From Brasenia schreberi (lineage: Eukaryota; Streptophyta; Magnoliopsida; Nymphaeales; Cabombaceae), in assembly GCA_036023115.1 (NCBI GenBank), contig JAYKKT010000073.1, positions 17,477,501 through 17,541,500 on the forward strand: a stretch of DNA of 64,000 nucleotides, in the 5' to 3' direction. Below are positions 35,501 through 48,022 of this stretch, one piece after another. A model generated the notes under the pieces. That model was given only the letters and a program-made list of their open reading frames with translations, was not told the DNA's origin and did no database searches. Position 1 is the first letter of the stretch. Each line of letters begins with the position of its first letter. The position numbers were made by a program, and so were the translations under genes.

Positions 35501-38500
35501 CTTCGAAGAGAAATCCCATCTCTGAGAAATGGGATTACCCTGATTGTGGTCAGACCTATACAAACCAATCCAAGATGAAGCTTTGGAGGCCAGTTGGTAT
35601 GGTTGGATGCACCAGGAATGAAGGGGGAGGTTCCATTACGGAACAAAGTGATGGTTCTAGTTGTGACAGAAGGGAAGCAAGCTCCAATGCCGTAGAAAAA
35701 TTAACAGACAGCAGTGAAGCAACTGAGAATTATCATAGACCGCTTGAAAATGATAGAGATGCATCTGATGGGTGCAGAAATTATTCAGTCCAAGCAGTTA
35801 ATTCTGATCTCATAAACCAAACCGGTGTAATGTTATTCTCGAGCCGTGATGTTGAGATATTCCTCACCCAGAGCAAGCCAAACTTTTGGAGAAGAGAGAA
35901 GGCAGTCGAGAAGGGGCGCAATTGTTCAACTGTGGGAAGATGACAGTTATGAGGACTGCAATAATGATTGTATTTGCAGACATTGAAGTTGCAGGAATTT
36001 GCAGCTATGAAGGTTGTTGAAAAAGACAACCATAAAGGCTGAATTCAAGAGTTGTTGCAGTCAAGCAACTGCATAAAATTATTGCAGCCAGGAAGCTGTT
36101 GAAGATGAAAAGTCAGGAAGGCTAAGTTGAAGAATATTGCAACCATGAAGATTGCTAAAAACGTGTTGCAGCAAAGAAGATTGCTTAGAAAATGGACAAC
36201 CAAGGAGCTGAAAAATTCAGAAAATATGCAGAAAAATCAGTCTTTTTCACTACATATGTATGACAAATCAAATCATAGAAGAGTCTAGAGGAATTGATTG
36301 GTATGGAATGTGACACTATCACTAAGAAGCATAAAAGTTAAAACCTTGAGTTGCTAAAGTAACCAGCCAGGAAGGTTGGAAAAGCGATTGTAGTCACATG
36401 TGAAGGGGCGCAGACCGACTAGTACGAGCAGAAGTGTGTATTCTACTATTTGAGTGGTAGAGAGAGGACACCCAACCAACACACCGACAGCAGCCACCAT
36501 CTGAAGGGGCGCATGAAAATATAAAGAAGAAAGAGATGGCGGTGGCTCCTAGGGGGTTGCAATGCCAAATTTCATCTTTTATATTATGGTGTGTAAGCAC
36601 CAACAGCAACCACAAAGGCGAAAAAGTTTGAAAAGAAGAAAGAGAGAAAGGTGGTCATATTCCATCTTCTAATGATTGATAAGAAGAAAGTGAGAGAGAC
36701 GGCCTAATTCCATCTTCTATCTATTTGGAGACCATACTTAATGATTGAAAGAAGAAAGTGAGAGAGAGGGACGATTGCATCAGAATTGTCAGTCTATCGA
36801 ATTCCATCTTCTAACAAGTGTTTGGTTGGTGGTTTGATCATCATAATGATCCATAAGTGTGGTGAAATAAAACACGTGTCTAAGCTAGTGTGTATTTGTA
36901 GATGGTACCTCCTACCATAAAATATAAGCTTTCTCAAGAAGTAGAAAAACATGGCTTTTGAAGTGTTGTTGAATCACTTTATGGAGAAGAAAGAGAAAGG
37001 GAGCAGCCGACACCCATAGAAGGGTCGTGTGTTACTCATGTGTTCTTCATTGTTCAAGTTGATTTAAAGAAAACTCGAAGAGATCATTAGTGCACATGTG
37101 GTGAAGAAAGAACCAGTTTTTTCTGGCAAGTTTAGAGTTCGAAGTATCTCACTCCCAACTTGAGGGGGGTGTTGAGAATATATATCTATTGTGTTTTAAG
37201 TGTTGTTTCTGTAATTTCTAATAGTTGGGTATTATTGTAATTGCCCGGAGTACTAAGGGCATTTTGATAATTTTCTATTTACAGCCCATTATATAAGGGT
37301 TGGAAGTTTGTATTAGGGTTAAGAGTCTGAATTCAAATCTCAAATATTTTCCTCTTCTATGTTCTTTATCTTTTTCGTTTGTGTTTCCACTACTCTACTC
37401 CCAAATCTCAAATCAATTGCAGAAACCCTCTCTGCAATTGATTCCTTATGTCCGGACAAAGATCTATAGGCCCTTACTTACTTTTCATTGCATTTGAACT
37501 CTACGGTGCATAGCTAAGATGAGACGTTTCAACAATAATGCTCGTGATGTATAGGCCCTAACACAACCCTCCTCCTTTATATGGACTTGGGACCGGCCAT
37601 GCAAGGGTGGTCCCTTACATGGGACGGATTGCACAATTTGTGTTGGCATTGAAGTGATTGAAGCCTGATAGAAATAAACAAGTGGAACTGCACTTCTTGC
37701 TACAAACTATCACTTATGTTATAAGGACTGCTATAATCAAGGAATGGGGCTTTTGAAGTGGCCTTCTCCGGTAAAATCAAATGGATGATTGAGAAACATA
37801 GACTGGAATTCACAGAGATGTTTCTTATTCAAAATAGATTCCATTGTGAAACCGGTCCTCTTTAGTCTTTACCACACTAAATGGAGTCTCCTATATGAAT
37901 TCTTACTTGCTTAGTCACTGTTGTGATCCATCACATAGTCGATATGTAATATGAAAATGCCAAATATCTTAATGCCCAAACTTCAGAAAATTTTCTATTT
38001 GGCAAACTAACATGTCCCGCTGACTTCACCAATAACTCACATTCGCAATTTGATTCAAATGTCTTAGTTTCTATTCAGCAACTTCATACCTATATGAAGC
38101 CATAACTGCATCTTTTAGGTGATTAAGGAAGCGCCTTGACAACAAGACTAAGGAAACTTTGCAACCTATCACAGAAGTTCAGAAACAGAGACCAAATCTA
38201 ATCATATTTAGAGAGCTCAAATTGTAAACCTATAAAAATCGGTAATTATCCAGAAAATCTTCTTCAAAATATCCTAATCCATGTTGTATAGTTTGTACCA
38301 AACATTTTATATCTGTGCATATACGTAACATACGACTATGGATAACGATCAGTCATAAGAAATCGTATTATAATAAATAAACAGGGAAATCAATCTAAAA
38401 CGTGATATTTTAGCTCCCCTTCAATACAACTGCACTAGCGTTAATTTTTATGCAGGACATGATACAGAAAACCCAAACTGGTCACGGACTCCCCAGTAAC

Positions 38501-38904
38501 GAAACCGAACCAAGCCGCCCTTAATGAGAGAAAAATATCGTCATTCGAGATAAGATCGTCTAAATCGAAGAGAGGCCACTTCAAATTTAACCTACAGCTA
38601 TCTAGAGATGCTAAACGCGTGAGTGCAAGGAACAATCCCCTATCCGGAAAGGAAACAGTACTACCAACAAATCCCATCGGATTAACACCATCTATACCGC
38701 ATTTCAACCCTATGAACATCAAAGCAATACAACCCTAACAAAAACGCGTCGATGAGAGCTATAAAGAATAACCATAATTTATCCACCAACAACAAGAGCA
38801 AAGAAACAAAATGAAGATCGAAGTTCGTTAAAAGCAAGCAAAAGAAAAGCACCAACGAAAAATAAAGGCGCACCTAGAACAGCTTCCATGTAAGGAAACT
38901 CCAT
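20583..38904 (-). CDS. STE24: CAAX prenyl protease 1, STE24 family zinc metalloprotease, 14 exons
   Basis: An ER-membrane protease that cleaves the last three residues of prenylated CaaX proteins. Exons on the minus strand: 38904-38874, 28614-28467, 28273-28189, 28106-28011, 27599-27534, 27415-27317, 27162-27049, 26837-26727, 26613-26551, 23786-23694, 22108-21995, 20988-20917, 20838-20773, 20699-20583. All junctions are GT-AG and in phase; the sum is 1,275 bases, 424 residues, matching the Arabidopsis protein. Zinc site HELGH is at residues 284-288 (exon 10), with the likely third ligand Glu362 in AFEFQ (exon 12). Several hydrophobic membrane segments are present, and there is no internal stop. 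Exon 1 encodes only [10 protein letters not shown] plus one base and is separated by a 10.3-kb intron filled with nested transposons. Intron 9 holds an antisense RTE LINE. The gene looks functional; exon 1 is assigned by homology to the family start and correct phase. Confidence 0.95.
24451..26510 (+). mobile_element. RTE-clade LINE, 5'-truncated, antisense in STE24 intron 9
   Basis: Plus-strand broken frames cover the basic linker ([20 protein letters not shown]), the reverse transcriptase core and the C-terminal part ([17 protein letters not shown]). The element ends in CTTAG plus GTT repeats at about 26510. Its RT active-site segment is deleted and replaced by sequence that repeats a neighbouring motif. 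A short flanking match aatggga at 24444-24450 and 26511-26517 may be the remaining target duplication. The first 60 bases are rearranged relative to other copies. Confidence 0.88.
28832..30191. mobile_element. Non-autonomous element with terminal inverted repeats, type unassigned
   Basis: The left end CAGACACCTCTAGGAGGTG (28832) is matched by the reverse complement of the right end, CAGACACTTCTAAGGGGGTG (from 30191), continuing through AGTGTCG. It is inserted in the old RTE LINE and replaces about 40-60 bases of it. The inner right part is rich in GTGTCGGTGTC-like repeats. The GC-rich inner left part (28920-29240) is unlike its surroundings and could be captured sequence. No transposase and no clear target duplication were found, so the superfamily is not assigned. 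Confidence 0.6.
32713..33026 (+). repeat. 5' LTR
   Basis: 314 bases, from TGTTGAGAAT to CCAACA. It holds an extra block compared with the 3' LTR: two copies in tandem of about 31 bases containing gagagtgagaaagagaggg. The TATA-like cattatataaagg at about 32838-32850 could be the LTR promoter. Confidence 0.9.
33027..33040 (+). other. Primer binding site, tRNA-iMet type
   Basis: CAGTATCAGAGCCT directly follows the 5' LTR and matches the common plant primer site TGGTATCAGAGCCA at 11 of 14 positions, including the whole TATCAGAGCC core. Confidence 0.8.
33419..34090 (+). pseudogene. Captured fragment of ATP-dependent 6-phosphofructokinase (PFK4/5 type)
   Basis: Phosphofructokinase phosphorylates fructose 6-phosphate in glycolysis; this variant is the plastid-type plant form. 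The frame from 33419 reads [16 protein letters not shown], then [16 protein letters not shown] (ATP/Mg site), [19 protein letters not shown] (catalytic loop), [10 protein letters not shown] and VAEGAGQ, to a stop at 34009; the match continues in another frame as [16 protein letters not shown] stretch of about 13 residues normally between the RAI helix and VKLMGR is missing exactly. No introns interrupt a region expected to span several exons, so it was probably copied from a spliced transcript. N-terminal and C-terminal parts are absent, and 33060-33418 is not recognisable as phosphofructokinase. Not expected to be an active enzyme. Confidence 0.88.
34677..35072 (+). pseudogene. Captured SmF (snRNP core protein F) sequence, frame still open
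   Basis: SmF is one of seven Sm proteins forming the ring around spliceosomal snRNAs. From ATG at 34725 the frame reads [19 protein letters not shown], then [20 protein letters not shown] (Sm1 motif), [20 protein letters not shown] and [11 protein letters not shown] (Sm2). About six residues after SYMNL differ from or are missing relative to the normal QLxNTEEY. Instead of the short acidic end, the frame runs on about 30 residues into a hydrophobic, cysteine-rich tail, giving 115 residues against the usual 85-90. The frame is open upstream to 34677. There are no introns. It lies inside the LTR element, between the phosphofructokinase piece and a third frame. Whether it is translated is unknown. 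Confidence 0.88.
35257..35943 (+). pseudogene. Third captured protein-like frame, family not assigned
   Basis: An open frame of 228 codons, hydrophilic and rich in Glu, Ser, Asn and Arg, with no membrane segment. It contains [10 protein letters not shown] and, near the end, [16 protein letters not shown]. This pattern recalls the C-terminal part of an uncharacterised plant protein family in which a similar FSS-x-A-x-FLAQRW block occurs, but that is recalled resemblance, not a search result. A frame at 34532-34741 (basic, [16 protein letters not shown]) may belong to the same or another captured gene. Given its position in an element with two other captures, host origin is likely. Confidence 0.45.
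35944..37156 (+). other. LTR element interior, non-coding, with short degenerate repeats
   Basis: Between about 35,970 and 36,200 a motif like TTGCAGC-A-GAAG-TTG recurs with variation every 25-35 bases. Further on, a block with aagaagaaagtgagagaga and attccatcttcta appears twice (about 36,680 and 36,750). No gag-pol remnant was seen. Confidence 0.5.
37157..37169 (+). other. Polypurine tract
   Basis: AACTTGAGGGGGG lies directly before the 3' LTR, the usual form in plant Copia elements, where it primes plus-strand synthesis. Confidence 0.85.
37170..37421 (+). repeat. 3' LTR
   Basis: 252 bases, starting TGTTGAGAATATATAT and ending TTGCA, followed by the target duplication GAAAC. It lacks the tandem block of the 5' LTR, and its last 20 bases diverge from the 5' LTR end. 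Confidence 0.88.
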
Positions 38905-39623
38905 CCTTTTTAAAATCCGAAATGGCGGTCAACGAGAAAGAAAGACGGGAGACGTGAAAGGGGCAGCAGCGTCGACCTCGTAATCGATGAAGGCGCGATT
39001 GCTATGAGCTCGCCGTCGATAATCGGGTTGATTCTCCTTTTCCGAAGGATCAATCACGAAATCGAAATCTTCGCACAGTAGACATTGCCGGCACAATTTA
39101 TCTAGAGGCGGCTCCGTTGCTCTCTCTCGTCAGCGTCACAAAAAAGATACGACGCGACACGAGCTATCGTGCTCTCTCTTTTCTCGATGGTATACTTCTT
39201 AATTGGGAAAGGAGCGTGTCCATACTTATATCATATGTTTACGTCTGTTAGAACAAGGGATACGTACACATGCTACGCGAATCTTAGAGAGTACATAAAT
39301 AAATCGGTCCCTAAAACTCGCATGGCCTGTTAGAAACTAATCTATTTATATGTTTACACTTGTTTGCCTTGCTTTGATGTTTTCTCATTTTTTTCTACAG
39401 TGATTTGCTCCCTTTAATCCCTTTTTCGCCATAAATATGGGGTTAAGCTATATCTATGCGCCTCAATTAGACTCTACAGTGATTTGAGCTTGAGTTTGTC
39501 TCAGCCGTGTGTCGAGCTCAGTAAACTCGCTTTGAACATAACATGAAAGTTTGAATTATCATCGAGTCAATCTTGAGAGCAACTCAACTTTTAGAGGCTT
39601 AGTTGGTACTTTAGTTTTATAAT
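38905..39623. other. STE24 upstream region
   Basis: Contains the presumed 5' UTR and promoter of STE24 on the minus strand, with a CT/GA-rich part near 39,120-39,190. No gene is seen on the plus strand. Confidence 0.4.
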
Positions 39624-39692
39624 GAGCAGTTGCCTGACAAGTTGAAGGTCATGAATTCGATCTTTGGGGCGTGCATCTTGCTTACAAGGCAG
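39624..39692 (+). mobile_element. SINE-like fragment, copy 4
   Basis: gacaagttgaaggtcatg, gaattcgatctttggggcgtgcatc and following bases match the B-box half of the unit at 9533. The A-box half is missing or very diverged. Confidence 0.45.
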
Positions 39693-40528
39693 TCAATTAG
39701 ATCTAGCCATTGACGTTAGAGCTCTAGAAACTACAAGTTTTACTGTATTTAATAATTTATAGCCATTCACAGCATCTTTTACAAGGTTTGCAGTTGAAAC
39801 AGAGATTTTATGTTTTGTGGTAATTAAAATATTTCTTTTTATGCTGGGGTGCAAGTGAATACAATATCTTTGAAGTGATCCATTTGAGGAATGCTCGAAC
39901 TGCACTCGGTTTTGGTGAGCAGGTGGAGCTTCACCTGTGAGCGAACCCAGCTCAAACTCACTAGTACTCTGGCTCGTGGTCGTTTGGGGATGTTTGATAT
40001 TGTGGGGTCAGGCCTGCAGACCAGGAACTGCAGGCTACAATGGCACACTAAACAAACAGGGTTGCTTCTCTGGGATGAAACGTACTTGTATTTCACGTCT
40101 ACAAAGATGTATTTTTCTATATACAATGACAGATCTATGAATTTTTCATATTTTAAACATCACCTCGCCCTAAAGTGAGTTCGCCACCACACTTTTTAGG
40201 ATGAGCTACAAGCAGTTCCTCTATTCCTCTACTACAGGAACATCGAGTCTCTCGTTTTCCAGTGGAAAAAGAGGCCCGTGTTTGATTACGATGGGAACTA
40301 GATCGTCTCATTTTCATGTCGCTGTTGAGCCTGGGCTTGCTGGTTCTCTTTGCCCGGCCAGTATATCAAACGTATATTCAAGCTTCGAGAATTCTTTTCT
40401 CCCAAACGGGTCCTTTTTCTGTCGATATCCACATACATTAATGAATAATGAATAATGAATTACATATTCTGTCTTCTCTCCATAGAAATACATGAATTGT
40501 AAAACATCTACCATGATGAAATCTCCAG
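39693..40528. other. Intergenic, no gene seen
   Basis: Upstream exons of the methyltransferase relic would be expected here, but none of the SAM-binding motifs could be found. A small ATTAATGAATAATGA repeat lies near 40,436-40,456. Confidence 0.35.
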
Positions 40529-40986
40529 ATGCATGAATGTCCGCAGAGCGCGACAATCAGCTTGCTGACGGAAGCTTTCCAACTTCTTCGTCCCGGAGGC
40601 AGTATTGTCATCACAGATAACTCGGTATTCTCTCTCTCTCTCACACACACACATTTGGCAAAAGGTTGATTCAAGTATTTTTTTTCTTGCTTTGTGCAGC
40701 CAAAATCCAAGGTGCTTCAGGTAATCCCAAACACCATCTTCTGTAAGTCGTCTATGTTTAAGGAGGATCAATTTTGTGCCAACTCCTGCTCTGTTTGCCA
40801 AACTAGAATTTACCTCCAGTCCTGTTCACACTGGTGAAGAGCACAGCTGTTTCTTGATGAATAATGAAATACACTTTAGATCTCGATGAGACTCCGCGAA
40901 GTATCGGCTTCGTGAACGTGCAATCCAAGCTCACTGACCCGAGACACAGGACCGTAACCGGCACCGTCCCTCTTCCCGGTCCTTAG
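40529..40986 (+). pseudogene. 3' relic of a SAM-dependent methyltransferase gene
   Basis: Three exon-like pieces end the protein. 40529-40624 reads HECPQSATISLLTEAFQLL then RPGGSIVITDNS, with an acceptor before and GTATTC after. 40700-40720 is a 7-codon exon PKSKVLQ bounded by CAG and GTAATC. From about 40807 the last piece reads PVLFTLVKST and, after a frameshift and in-frame stops, YTLDLDE, GFVNVQSKLTDPRHRTVTGT and the terminal stop at 40984-40986. The pattern is that of a plant class I methyltransferase with the LRPGG block; the substrate is unknown. The first half with the SAM-binding glycine motif is missing. Introns are kept, so it is a decayed gene and not a retrocopy. Confidence 0.75.
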
Positions 40987-41345
40987 CCTTCGAAATAAAT
41001 AGGAGAGAGCTTCGTGTTTTGATGGTGTTGTGCTGCTATTGTAAAGATCAATGGCTGTTCCCGATCATAGAGAAGTTTCCTATCCAAATTTTCATGTTCA
41101 AAGGCGTTCCTGCGAAACCATTAGAGAGATTGTTTCCTTGTATTTTGTCAGAACAATATCAGACCCTTAAACTAAATCACAAGAAACAGAGATTGATTCA
41201 CTCATTGGTGAATTTTCTAGTTGCCAACGCACCAATGTCAACTCCATGTATGGTATCGTTTCTTTGTGTTCAGTCAGAACACTATAAGCTCCTTCAGCTA
41301 AAGCACAATAAACAGGTCTCTCTCTATCTCTTTATATATACACAC

Positions 41346-41424
<79 letters not shown>

Positions 41425-41614
41425 AGAGAGAGAGAGAGGCAATTCAAGGAATATAATATAATACCTTGGGGAGTTGCTGGGTTTATATGTGGTATGAGAA
41501 GACAGTATTACAATAAATACCTTAAAGTGTGACCACTACTATATAGTCTTCTCAATTTTTGATATGGTGACAGGGAATATTGACAAATGATAGTGGTTCA
41601 TCTCAACGCCATCC
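40987..41614. other. Intergenic with (AT)n run
   Basis: An imperfect internal duplication lies at about 41,130-41,190 and 41,257-41,316. The dinucleotide run (AT)n spans about 41,346-41,421 and is followed by (AG)n to about 41,440. No gene recognised. Confidence 0.5.
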
Positions 41615-42870
41615 GACCTATAAGACAAACAATTTGATAACCTTACTTCATTGATCTTAGAGCTTAATCGTAAATGCCTTGTGATGGAGAATTGGGAGCG
41701 GGTGTAAAGCAAAGTCACATAAAAGATTGAACAGCTGAAAAGGATGATTGCATAGAAGGAATACGAGGATGACAATCATAGATGGAATAAGGTAAAATAT
41801 TTAGAAAAGGAAACCAATGAAGAATTGGAAGGTATCAAATAGAACAAAGGAAACCTGGTCGTATTACACTTGTTATTCACCGACGATGCAATCATTTTTG
41901 GTAAAGCGTCACCATGAAATTGGGCAAATCTCATCAAAGTGCTCAAACTATATGAGAGCATTAGCAATTAACAAGTAAATATAGTGAAATCTGCAGTCTA
42001 TTTTAGCAATACTACTCTCTCTCATATGTGAATGTAGTTTGCCTCAGTACTCTGTATCACCCATGAGGGCATCCATGATAAATATTTGAGTCTCCCATCT
42101 GTTTTCAGTGATCCAAAAAAGATACCTTTACATTCATCAAAAAGAAGGGGGGTGAAATGTTGCAATAATGAAAAATAAATTCATTATTTATTGCTAGTAG
42201 AGAGATCTTAGTGAAAGCAATAGGTACAATTATTCCACTTTACTCAATGGTGTGCTTCAAACTACCATACGGACTCATGGATGATCTCCAACGGATGTTA
42301 AGCAAGGGTTACGGTGGATTATGGGCGATGGCATTATTTCGTGATCCATGGCTACCAAGAGAACACCCACACATCATCCCAAAAGATGTCATACTAAATA
42401 AAACATACTTTTGGCTCATCAATTGAAATTCAAATTGAACATGGAAAGAAACTATTGATGTATTTGAAGGACTTGAAAATTGAGAACCCAAACAAAGTCC
42501 ACCGCTTCATTTGGCGATTTATGCATCATGGTCTACTCGTAATGGAGAAGTTACATAAAAAAAAATGTCAACAAATACAACATGTCCTGTATACCATCAT
42601 GACAACAAATCAATATTGTAATGTATTGTTATGTGAGTGGGCAAAGCATGTATGGAGCATGATCTTCCCTTATATACCCCAACCGATGAAAGGAGAGCCA
42701 CGATTTGTTGCATGGTGGGAGCAACCAAGAAAAATCGACGGTAGTAGCTTTTGCACTGCAAAACCAGGCTATAGAGAATACATAGGAATACCGACTGGAC
42801 ACTTACTGACCCTCTCATATTATGGTCCTCTTAGGCAAAAGCAATTTACTTCGTCTTTGTTTATATTAGT
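41615..42870 (+). mobile_element. L1-clade LINE relic (reverse transcriptase 3' part)
   Basis: Broken plus-strand frames match the ordinary plant L1-type reverse transcriptase: LLFTDDAIIFGKAS (the FADD active-site region, near 41,870), KVLKLYESIS and VNIVKSAVYFSNT. Then from 42211 come IPLYSMVCFKLPYGL and RDPWLPREHP of the C-terminal domain. Many stops are present. It is a different LINE clade from the RTE copies in the window. Ends and target duplications were not found. Confidence 0.8.
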
Positions 42871-43977
42871 TTTTTGAGTATCAACCACTTAAACAAATGT
42901 TGTTCTATAAGTTGCTTAAACGTTTGTGATTAGTACAAATTTCTTAATCAAATCTCTGACTTTGAGGGAAAAAAGAATGAGGGGGGGTAAAATCCTAAAT
43001 GCATTTCACGTTATCATCTCCATTGTGTTTGAGAAAGAGATTATTTTATATTCAACATGGTGCAAAGTGAGGTCAGTATTTTATATTCAACATGCACAAC
43101 GTGCATTTGTAAAATAATTCAAATCACTATAATCGATTTCAAATATTAAACGGTAAAAATATTTATGTAAAATTATGTCTCGTATGCATTTGAAATAGTC
43201 CACCATTAAAATTACTCAATCATGTCAATCCAAGAAAAAATGAGTAACAATATTATTCTTGTCCTTTCTTGTAAACTCTTAATCTTTTTTACACCACCAC
43301 AAAAACAATAAGAAACGGTACTTCAAAGGGATCCAGATTTCCTCTATTATATATATATATATAGAAAAATAAATAATCTCGATTCAGCCCGCCATCATGT
43401 TCGGGCATTGTTTTTGATAACAGAAACATTAATAAAATCGCTCATCATTTTTCAAATATCCTTGCATTTCAAATATCCTTGCAACCTTTAAAATTACACG
43501 TATACCACGGTCTAACATGAGTAACCAGCATTGGCGTGATAAAAAAAAAATGCAACCACTCTCACTCTCTTTTTATATATTATAATTAATACTCATCGAT
43601 ATTCACACAGTAGAATCCATTAGGTGAAGTGTAAACACAAGAAAAGGGCTACATGAGGTTCATTTTCTTATGCAACTTCAATCCATGCAGGCCGATCCCA
43701 CCACCCGAAATCTGCACACTAAATGGTTGGATTCGTATAGCAGAGTCTTCTCCGCTTGAGCCAAGAGCAAGCATATCAAGATTAATAATGCAGAAGACGT
43801 AACAAGTAAACACTGACACTTGTATAGCTAGCTCATCAGAAAAGTAAAAAAGATCCAAGGAATTCAAAATTAGATCAACAACGATACCACATTAGAGCAG
43901 AAAAACAAGAAAAGCTAAACGCAAAACGTAATTGAAAGTACAAAACAACGAAAACTGAAGAACCAGATCTAAGAATC
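42871..43977. other. Intergenic, AT-rich
   Basis: No gene recognised. The expected last part of the HSP90 coding sequence, including the MEEVD end, is not found here. Confidence 0.45.
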
Positions 43978-47494
<3,517 letters not shown>

Positions 47495-47587
47495 TCAAAG
47501 AGACGAAGGGGATCGCGTGCAAAGGGCGTTGTATGCAACGCTAACGCATGAGAGAAGAGGTGAGCGCGGGTTGAGGGTTTTGCTTCC

Positions 47588-47658
47588 TTATAAATAGCGA
47601 ATGGAAGGTCACGCGAGGAAACCCTACGACGATGTCTTGGCCTCCTTCTAGATGCTTC
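47588..47658 (-). promoter_or_regulatory. HSP90 promoter: TATA box and heat shock element
   Basis: On the minus strand CTATTTATAAGG (about 47588-47599) lies roughly 130 bases upstream of the HSP90 start codon. About 50 bases further up, GAAGCATCTAGAA (47646-47658) fits the three-unit heat shock element GAAnnTTCnnGAA with one mismatch. This suggests the parent gene was heat-inducible. Confidence 0.65.
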
Positions 47659-47987
47659 CGAGTATTATACCTTTCTTTTCTCCCTCATCCTTTCCTGTTG
47701 TGTTTTAAGAAAAAGCCTTCAATTATTTAGCTGCCAATCGGATTCTTCTAAAGAAGTTCTATAGACACCCAAACATTTTTCCAATTTCCGAAACAGTACT
47801 TTGGTTCTGGCCTGTAAACACTTCTTCCTTTCCGACTCCAATAACGCTTTTTCATTGTAACTAAATCATCCGTATACTAGCTCTTATAATTGAAACAATT
47901 AAATATCCGAATCATGACTATTCAATGTCTCTCTCCCTCCTTCTCTCACAAACACTTACACACACAAAAGCAAGCACACACATGTGC

Positions 47988-48022
<35 letters not shown>

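Larger units (their letters stand above)
32713..37421 (+). mobile_element. Copia-type non-autonomous LTR retrotransposon carrying host gene fragments
   Basis: Two LTRs (32713-33026 and 37170-37421) begin TGTTGAGAATATATAT and end in CA. The first is followed by a tRNA-iMet-type primer site and the second is preceded by a polypurine tract. A perfect 5-base target duplication GAAAC lies at 32708-32712 and 37422-37426, and removing the element restores the RTE LINE sequence. No gag, protease, integrase or reverse transcriptase was found inside. The 4.1-kb interior instead carries intronless phosphofructokinase and SmF sequences and a third protein-like frame. The LTRs differ at roughly 7% of aligned positions by eye, plus a 62-base length difference, so the insertion is not recent. 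It is antisense to STE24. Confidence 0.9.
28674..37627 (-). mobile_element. Old RTE LINE split by two later insertions, STE24 intron 1
   Basis: Three pieces align in order with the well-preserved copy at 50218-53591: the 3' end 28674-28822, most of the reverse transcriptase, linker and endonuclease 30195-32707, and the 5' UTR 37427-37627 (acacaaccctcctcctt and gatcccttacat-type blocks). The reading frames are heavily decayed, so this is one of the oldest copies here. The gaps are filled by a 1.36-kb inverted-repeat element and by an LTR retrotransposon. It lies in the same orientation as STE24. Confidence 0.85.

Noticed and set aside
35200..35646. A 148-codon minus-strand frame inside the LTR element
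   Set aside because: It is antisense to the longer plus-strand cargo frame, and the element's transcription direction, set by primer site and polypurine tract, is plus.
38441..38722. A 93-codon minus-strand frame near STE24 exon 1
   Set aside because: It lies within STE24 intron 1, has no recognisable domain, and is not needed for the complete 424-residue STE24 protein.
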